37,201 bases of DNA, taken from the NCBI GenBank assembly GCA_910587515.1, contig CAJULW010000007.1, positions 1 to 37,201 on the forward strand, in the 5' to 3' direction. The position numbers were made by a program, and so were the translations under genes. The stretch is from an uncultured Duncaniella sp. (GTDB lineage Bacteria; Bacteroidota; Bacteroidia; Bacteroidales; Muribaculaceae). Shown piece by piece: positions 33,005 through 37,201 of the stretch. Numbering within the stretch: position 1 is the first letter of the stretch; the number at the start of each line of letters is the position of its first letter. The notes beneath the pieces are model-generated. The model saw only the letters and a program-made list of their open reading frames with translations. It was not told the origin of the DNA and did not search any database.

Positions 33005-33051
33005 CAGGCATCCCACGGTCGTAATAAAATTCCACGACCGTGGGATGCCTG
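33005..33051. terminator. Bidirectional terminator between recA and metF
   Basis: Bases 33005-33022 pair perfectly with 33034-33051 (18 base pairs) around an 11-base loop. It lies between the convergent recA and metF genes and could end both transcripts. Confidence 0.8.
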
Positions 33052-33077
33052 CTTGAAGTTCAGCCGGTATGAAAGAC

Positions 33078-34031
33078 TCAATATATCGCCTTTGCGATGC
33101 GTCTGACGGACTCTGAGGCCATCAGGGTATAGAAATGTATGCTTGGCACTCCGTGGGCCATCAGATCGCGGCATTGGGCTATGCACCATTCTATTCCTGC
33201 TTCCTTTACGGCCTCTTCGTCTTTACATCTGCGCAATTCCTCTGCGAAGGGCTCAGGAATGTCAGAGCGGAACACGCGGGGAAGTACGTTGAGCTGGTTT
33301 TTTAACACTACAGGCTTTATCCCCGGTATGATAGGCACTGTTATGCCTTCGGCCCTGCAACGGTCCACAAATGCGTAGTATTTCTCGTTGTCGAAAAACA
33401 TCTGGGTGACAAGATAGTCCGCGCCTGCGTCCACCTTTTCTTTTGCATATCGGAGATCAGACTCCATGTTGGGAGCCTCCTCGTGTTTCTCCGGATAGCA
33501 GGCCATGCCGTAACTGAAAGGTGTGGCGTTTGGCTCGAAGTGTTCTCCGTCGGCATATATGCCACGATTGAAGTTGTTGACTTGAGCCTGGAGGTCGGTA
33601 GCGTGCAGATTGACTTTCGAAGGCTCCTCCGATTTTTCAGGGCCCTTGGCGTCACCGCGGAGCAGAAGCAGGTCGTGCACACCGAGAAAATTGAGATCTA
33701 TAAGTGCGTATTCCGTTTCGTCGCGCGTGAACCCCTTGCAGATGATGTGGGGCACGGCCGTGATGCCATATTTGTTCTGTATGGCCGAGGCTATAGCCAC
33801 CGATCCGGGACGTTTGCGCATTTTTTGCGGACGGAAGCTGCCATCGGGCATCTCTTTGAATATCATTTCGCTGCGGTGCGATGTGATATTTATGTATTTT
33901 GGATCGAATTCACGCAGTTTGTCGATGATATTGTAGACCTTTTCGATGCTGTTTCCTTTTAGCGGAGGAAGAATCTCGAATGAAAAAGCCGTCTTGTTTC
34001 CGTTGTTTTTAAGATGCTCGATGACTCTCAT
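33078..34031 (-). CDS. metF: Methylenetetrahydrofolate reductase
   Basis: This 317-residue flavoprotein reduces methylene-THF to methyl-THF, supplying methionine synthesis. The TIM-barrel start FSFEILPPLKGNS carries the catalytic Glu, and VPHIICKGFTRDE, LLLLRGDAKGP and YLVTQMFFDNEKYY are family signatures, as is PIIPGIKPV near the end. Length is normal. No SAM riboswitch is seen in the 51-base gap before it. It is last of a same-strand run that comes from lepB and ends at the terminator shared with recA. Confidence 0.97.
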   Translation of the reverse strand: MRVIEHLKNNGNKTAFSFEILPPLKGNSIEKVYNIIDKLREFDPKYINITSHRSEMIFKEMPDGSFRPQKMRKRPGSVAIASAIQNKYGITAVPHIICKGFTRDETEYALIDLNFLGVHDLLLLRGDAKGPEKSEEPSKVNLHATDLQAQVNNFNRGIYADGEHFEPNATPFSYGMACYPEKHEEAPNMESDLRYAKEKVDAGADYLVTQMFFDNEKYYAFVDRCRAEGITVPIIPGIKPVVLKNQLNVLPRVFRSDIPEPFAEELRRCKDEEAVKEAGIEWCIAQCRDLMAHGVPSIHFYTLMASESVRRIAKAIY

Positions 34032-34082
34032 GGATTTATATTTTTAAGAGTGTGATTATATTCTGTTCAGTTTGATATTTGC

Positions 34083-35363
34083 TTATTTCCTGGTCCATTT
34101 TCCTAAGCCGAAGAAACTTTTTTTGAATTTTCCTTTCAAGGTTTCCGCTTTTTCCGAACCGTATTCTATCGCACGGTCGAGATATCCGATGCCACGTTCG
34201 ATATCTGTTTCTGTGCCGCGACCGAACGCGTAGGCCGTCCCGAGCGCGATAAGCACAGGGATGTCTATCGGATCCCACAGATCGTCGACATGCTCTTCGG
34301 CTTGGGAGAGATAGCCGAAAGCTATCACGTCGTTCTGATATGTCCCTTCTCCGTTTTGGCGTAGCACTCCGATCTCAGCCGCGCATTCCCATTTTGTGTG
34401 CTCACCGCACTCCGGATTGTCGTATGCCGCGGATAGCCAGCGGAAGGCCTCAGCCGGGTCGCGTTTGACATTGCCGCGTCCTTCGAAGTAGAAATTACCT
34501 ATCTGGAACTGTGCCATGGGGTGTCCTTCGCGGGCAGCGATCATGTAATAATCGAACGCTTTGTCAGTGTTTTTCTCAACGCCCGCACCGCGTCCGTAGC
34601 ATGTCCCTATGTTATAGGCTGACTTCAGATCGCCCTTTTCGACGGCTTTCATGTAATATTCAAAAGCTTGGTTCTCGTCACCGTATTCGTCCTCGAGATA
34701 CTTTCCATAGTCGTTGCAAAGGAGTGGGTCGCCGTTGTCGGCAAGCATCCCGAAATATTCCTCGAAACGTTCATTGTCTATATCGGAGAGTCCCGATTCG
34801 TAAATGCTGCGGTAGTTGCCGAAAGCAGCCGACAGCCCCGCCTCGAACGATCGTTCGTAATAGTCAGCAGCTATCGGATAGGCGAAACCGTTATAATCCT
34901 CTACACTGTCGAACCGTTCGGCTTCCTCTTTGCCCTCTATGGTAAGGTGATCGCCCCAGAACATAACATTGCCGACCATGTAAAGGCAGAAAGCGTCACC
35001 GTTATCGGCTTGCCACTTTATTTCGTCAAAGGCCTCCCGCAGCGAAGCGAACGGCATATCCTTCACCAATCCCGGTGTGAGATTGGAATTGCGCATCGCA
35101 CACAGCACTCCCGACGCGCTCCCTCCTCTTACACTCTCCTTCAGCAGGCTTAAAGCCCTGTCTTCATCTATCGGAAAGCCTCCTCCGCTCCACACATATT
35201 CCTCTCCCATCAGGCAACGGGCGAGATAGCATTTCGCGTCCGCGTCACCGGCCTCCGATGCTTTTGACAGCAATTCATAGCCCTTTGCCATTTTTTCTTT
35301 GTCATAGCTTTTCCATATAAGGTCGATGGCCTCGGTGACTTCGGGAGAATACTTTCCGTTCAT
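34083..35363 (-). CDS. Sel1-repeat protein
   Basis: This 426-residue protein consists largely of Sel1-type (short TPR-like) repeats that form helical scaffolds for protein contacts. Clear units are AKCYLARCLMGEEY with its DEDRALSLLKESV helix, SAYNIGTCYGRGAGVEKN followed by KAFDYYMIAAREG, AQFQIGNFYFEGRG with AFRWLSAAY, and ALGTAYAFGRGTETD. There is no signal peptide, so it is probably cytoplasmic. The C-terminus is basic (KGKFKKSFFGLGKWTRK). Its partner is unknown; the unassigned gene upstream is a candidate by position alone. Family is clear and role open. Confidence 0.88.
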   Translation of the reverse strand: MNGKYSPEVTEAIDLIWKSYDKEKMAKGYELLSKASEAGDADAKCYLARCLMGEEYVWSGGGFPIDEDRALSLLKESVRGGSASGVLCAMRNSNLTPGLVKDMPFASLREAFDEIKWQADNGDAFCLYMVGNVMFWGDHLTIEGKEEAERFDSVEDYNGFAYPIAADYYERSFEAGLSAAFGNYRSIYESGLSDIDNERFEEYFGMLADNGDPLLCNDYGKYLEDEYGDENQAFEYYMKAVEKGDLKSAYNIGTCYGRGAGVEKNTDKAFDYYMIAAREGHPMAQFQIGNFYFEGRGNVKRDPAEAFRWLSAAYDNPECGEHTKWECAAEIGVLRQNGEGTYQNDVIAFGYLSQAEEHVDDLWDPIDIPVLIALGTAYAFGRGTETDIERGIGYLDRAIEYGSEKAETLKGKFKKSFFGLGKWTRK

Positions 35364-35454
35364 GTCGATATATCTGTTTTAATGATTGCTTTTAATGGTT
35401 TTTGGTCTTAGACCTCCATCGTTCTTGATATTTCAATTATCTACCGGCCAATTA

Positions 35455-36267
35455 TCATTGAAAAGAGGCATCTACATCGAACTCTTCCCAAGCGTCTGTT
35501 ATGCGTGGAAACTGCAGGTCGATGAAATATTCCGTCATCCATTGGCGCACATGGCCTCCGTAGCGTGTGTCCGTCCGGAATCCCACGCGCTCTCCGCGCG
35601 AATTGTCACCGTTTATCTCCACCGAATAGTCGTCAAGCTTTCCTGTCACTTCAATATACCCGTTTGCTCCGGAGGGTGTGTAGAGCATCACTGATTCGCT
35701 TTCACCGCGTTCGAGTTGCTCGATGGCGGCTATGACATCGTTGAGGTCTATACGGGGGAATTCCTCTCCGTCGACTATTAGCGAGCATGGTTCACGTTCT
35801 GCTGGCGTATCGATACGGTATTGTCTGTCCCAATCTTTGAGATTCGGAAGTTCGGAACGTTCGAGAAATGCGCAAAATATATCAGCGACCTTTTCAGGCG
35901 GAAGATCGCGTGCCACATAGCGTTCAAGCTCCTTGTCCGTCTCGAAATGTATCGATGTTTCATAGCCGGAGTAGACTGTGTCTCCGTTATTTCCGTGCTT
36001 CTCTACATACTCGTGTCTGATCATGAAGCATAGTCCTAAGTCGGTCGGAAGTTCCTGGCAGCGTTCGAGATCGATGCGGCCTCCTTTGTTTCGACAGGAT
36101 ATCAGGCGTCTGATATCCCCGCTGTCGAAAAGTGATGTACGCATGTCGGTCAGAGAGTCTGACAATACATAGTCGCTTTCTGTCCTGTCGTCATCAAACT
36201 CTTTGTCCGGACTTTCTTTTTTCCTTTGTCCGGTCATTCCGTATATGAGAGACTTGATGAGTGACAC
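35455..36267 (-). CDS. Unrecognised protein beside Sel1 gene
   Basis: I do not recognise this 270-residue protein. It is soluble, acidic and has no signal peptide or clear membrane segment. The N-terminus is short and mildly hydrophobic, then comes a charged linker (about 15-30). Two blocks look folded: residues about 50-140 with GGRIDLERCQELP and YETSIHFETDKEL, and about 155-270 with ANGYIEVTGKLDDYSVEING and RQWMTEYFIDLQFPRI. The start is a GTG at 36267; an ATG at 36237 would give 260 residues. It lies 91 bases upstream of the Sel1 gene and 41 bases downstream of wbqC on the same strand, so cotranscription is likely. It could be specific to Bacteroidales. Confidence 0.7.
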   Translation of the reverse strand: MSLIKSLIYGMTGQRKKESPDKEFDDDRTESDYVLSDSLTDMRTSLFDSGDIRRLISCRNKGGRIDLERCQELPTDLGLCFMIRHEYVEKHGNNGDTVYSGYETSIHFETDKELERYVARDLPPEKVADIFCAFLERSELPNLKDWDRQYRIDTPAEREPCSLIVDGEEFPRIDLNDVIAAIEQLERGESESVMLYTPSGANGYIEVTGKLDDYSVEINGDNSRGERVGFRTDTRYGGHVRQWMTEYFIDLQFPRITDAWEEFDVDASFQ

Positions 36268-36308
36268 TTCGATATATTGGTTTCTTATGATTGGATCTGT
36301 AGTATTTG

Positions 36309-36995
36309 TCAGCCTTTCACTTTGATCGCTCCGGAGACTATCGCTTGTGCGGCTTTGTCTATATATATCACAGCTTCGGGACCGAGGTTGAATATTAAGT
36401 CGAGCACGGACAGCCCGGCTATGAATCCTAACTTGTCGGCACGAACCTGCCAGTATGAGGGTAGGGTTAAAGACTTTGTGTCAGCCAGAGTCGCTTCTTC
36501 GAGTCTGACAGTTCCGTTGTCATCTGTTACGGTAGAGCTGTTTCCCTGGACTGCCAGCGGAAGCAGTAACACACGTCTTATCCAGCTGTCCCAAGCATTG
36601 ATAAGATCCGCGAGAGAGGCGAAACGCTCGGTCACTCCGTCTGTGAGCATCGGAAGAAGACGGTCTATATAAAACTCGAAAAAAGGAGTGCGTCCATACG
36701 CGCTTTCGAGCGCCACCCGATGGACGTCCCACCATTCTCCGTGGCCGGAAATCCTTATGTCCTCCCAACGGCACGACGAAGTCTCCGGTTTGGCTATCGG
36801 CACGGTCAGCTCGAGTCGGCCTCTCGTATCGGCGATGGCGAACCGGTGGCTAAGTTTGAAGCGCTTGTCGAAACGTCGTCCATAGTCGTTTGCTGACGCT
36901 CCGAAAGCCCTGATGCGTGCATATACCTCTACCGGTGCGCAAAGCATCGGTGGAAGTATCAGTGTCAGTTCGCTTTCTTTAGTATTCTGTTCCAC
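36309..36995 (-). CDS. WbqC family protein
   Basis: This 228-residue protein matches the WbqC family, found in many polysaccharide and LPS gene clusters; its biochemical activity is not established. Family landmarks are RRFDKRFKLSHRFAI, the RLELTVPIAKPE strand, DIRISGHGEWWDVHRVAL and AYGRTPFFEFYIDRL. The frame begins with a GTG at 36995 preceded by GGAGG about 6 bases upstream, a strong ribosome site by the standards of this window. The first 31 bases overlap the 3' end of lepB, which suggests coupled translation. It is soluble with no signal peptide. Confidence 0.85.
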   Translation of the reverse strand: MEQNTKESELTLILPPMLCAPVEVYARIRAFGASANDYGRRFDKRFKLSHRFAIADTRGRLELTVPIAKPETSSCRWEDIRISGHGEWWDVHRVALESAYGRTPFFEFYIDRLLPMLTDGVTERFASLADLINAWDSWIRRVLLLPLAVQGNSSTVTDDNGTVRLEEATLADTKSLTLPSYWQVRADKLGFIAGLSVLDLIFNLGPEAVIYIDKAAQAIVSGAIKVKG

Positions 36996-37201
36996 CTTAT
37001 TCCTCCGTTGAAAATCGAGCGGTCTTTGTCAAAAGAGATCAGCACGCGTTCCGGACGCCCTACGATGTGGTCTTCCGGCACGAAGCCCCAATAACGCGAG
37101 TCGAGCGAATTGTCGCGGTTGTCGCCCACATGAAATAGTAGTCCATGCGGAATGTATAAGTGTCCTGTGTCTTGCCGTCGATGTAAAGTTTGCCGTCCTT
37201 A
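36965..37201 (-). CDS. lepB: Signal peptidase I 3' end, apparent frameshift
   Basis: The right edge holds the C-terminal part of type I signal peptidase, which cuts signal peptides at the outer face of the inner membrane. From 37200 down, one minus-strand frame reads KDGKLYIDGK, then YTFRMDYYFM. At about 37128 the next frame takes over as GDNRDNSLDSRYWGFVPED and VGRPERVLISFD, ending at the TGA at 36965-36967. Relatives read YFMMGDNR, so a single lost base, such as the A of a second ATG, explains it. The start and catalytic Ser/Lys are outside the window. A real mutation, a sequencing error and a second copy elsewhere remain possible. It overlaps wbqC by 31 bases. Confidence 0.8.

Noticed and set aside
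1..37201. CRISPR arrays or prophage
   Set aside because: No regularly spaced repeats and no capsid, integrase or lysin genes were seen; the lone holin-like gene is not enough to call a phage.

Overview
The window looks like chromosome of a Bacteroidales bacterium, most likely a gut member of the Muribaculaceae or a close relative; the family placement is inference. The signs are promoters of the Bacteroidetes type (TAnnTTTG near -7, TTTG about 20 bases upstream), few Shine-Dalgarno sites, proteins largely confined to the phylum (DUF4254, DUF3467, DUF3575, fimbrillins), a YbeY with the Bacteroidetes metal site, and a pectin-degrading enzyme with a type IX secretion-like tail. No phage, CRISPR array or intact insertion sequence is visible.

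Layout. 1-516 has no convincing gene; it holds a two-copy direct repeat and a stem-loop. 517-4350 carries a family 2 glycosyltransferase, RNase HII, an orphan response regulator whose phospho-acceptor Asp is Glu, UMP kinase and ribosome recycling factor. 4450-6903 holds a DUF4254 gene divergent from a radical SAM enzyme and an LD-carboxypeptidase. 7111-12471 is a same-strand run ybeY-mnmG-apt-uvrC-holin-like gene, with a perfect parS-like palindrome just after mnmG. A flavodoxin/ferredoxin protein and a SotB-like exporter are divergent at 12437-14536, followed by tRNA-Pro(UGG).

The accessory part runs from 15000 to 27433. A four-gene type V (FimA/Mfa-like) fimbrial operon encodes an OmpA/DUF3575 outer-membrane protein, a DUF5119 anchor-like lipoprotein, a fimbrillin and a 1025-residue fimbrillin-like protein. 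It has a good promoter and a leader hairpin. After a membrane-anchored TPR protein comes a 1301-residue secreted enzyme that joins pectin methylesterase and pectate lyase, preceded by an intergenic region rich in inverted repeats.

Housekeeping genes resume with purC, menG, a DUF3467 gene, cysS and recA (with an unusually acidic tail). On the opposite strand a probable run reads lepB-wbqC-unknown-Sel1-metF. The lepB fragment at the right edge shows a one-base frameshift just before its GDNRDNS motif.

The findings most worth checking are the parS-like site, the Glu-for-Asp response regulator, the lepB frameshift, the fused pectinase with its palindromic upstream region, and the composition breaks inside the two fimbrial subunit genes.
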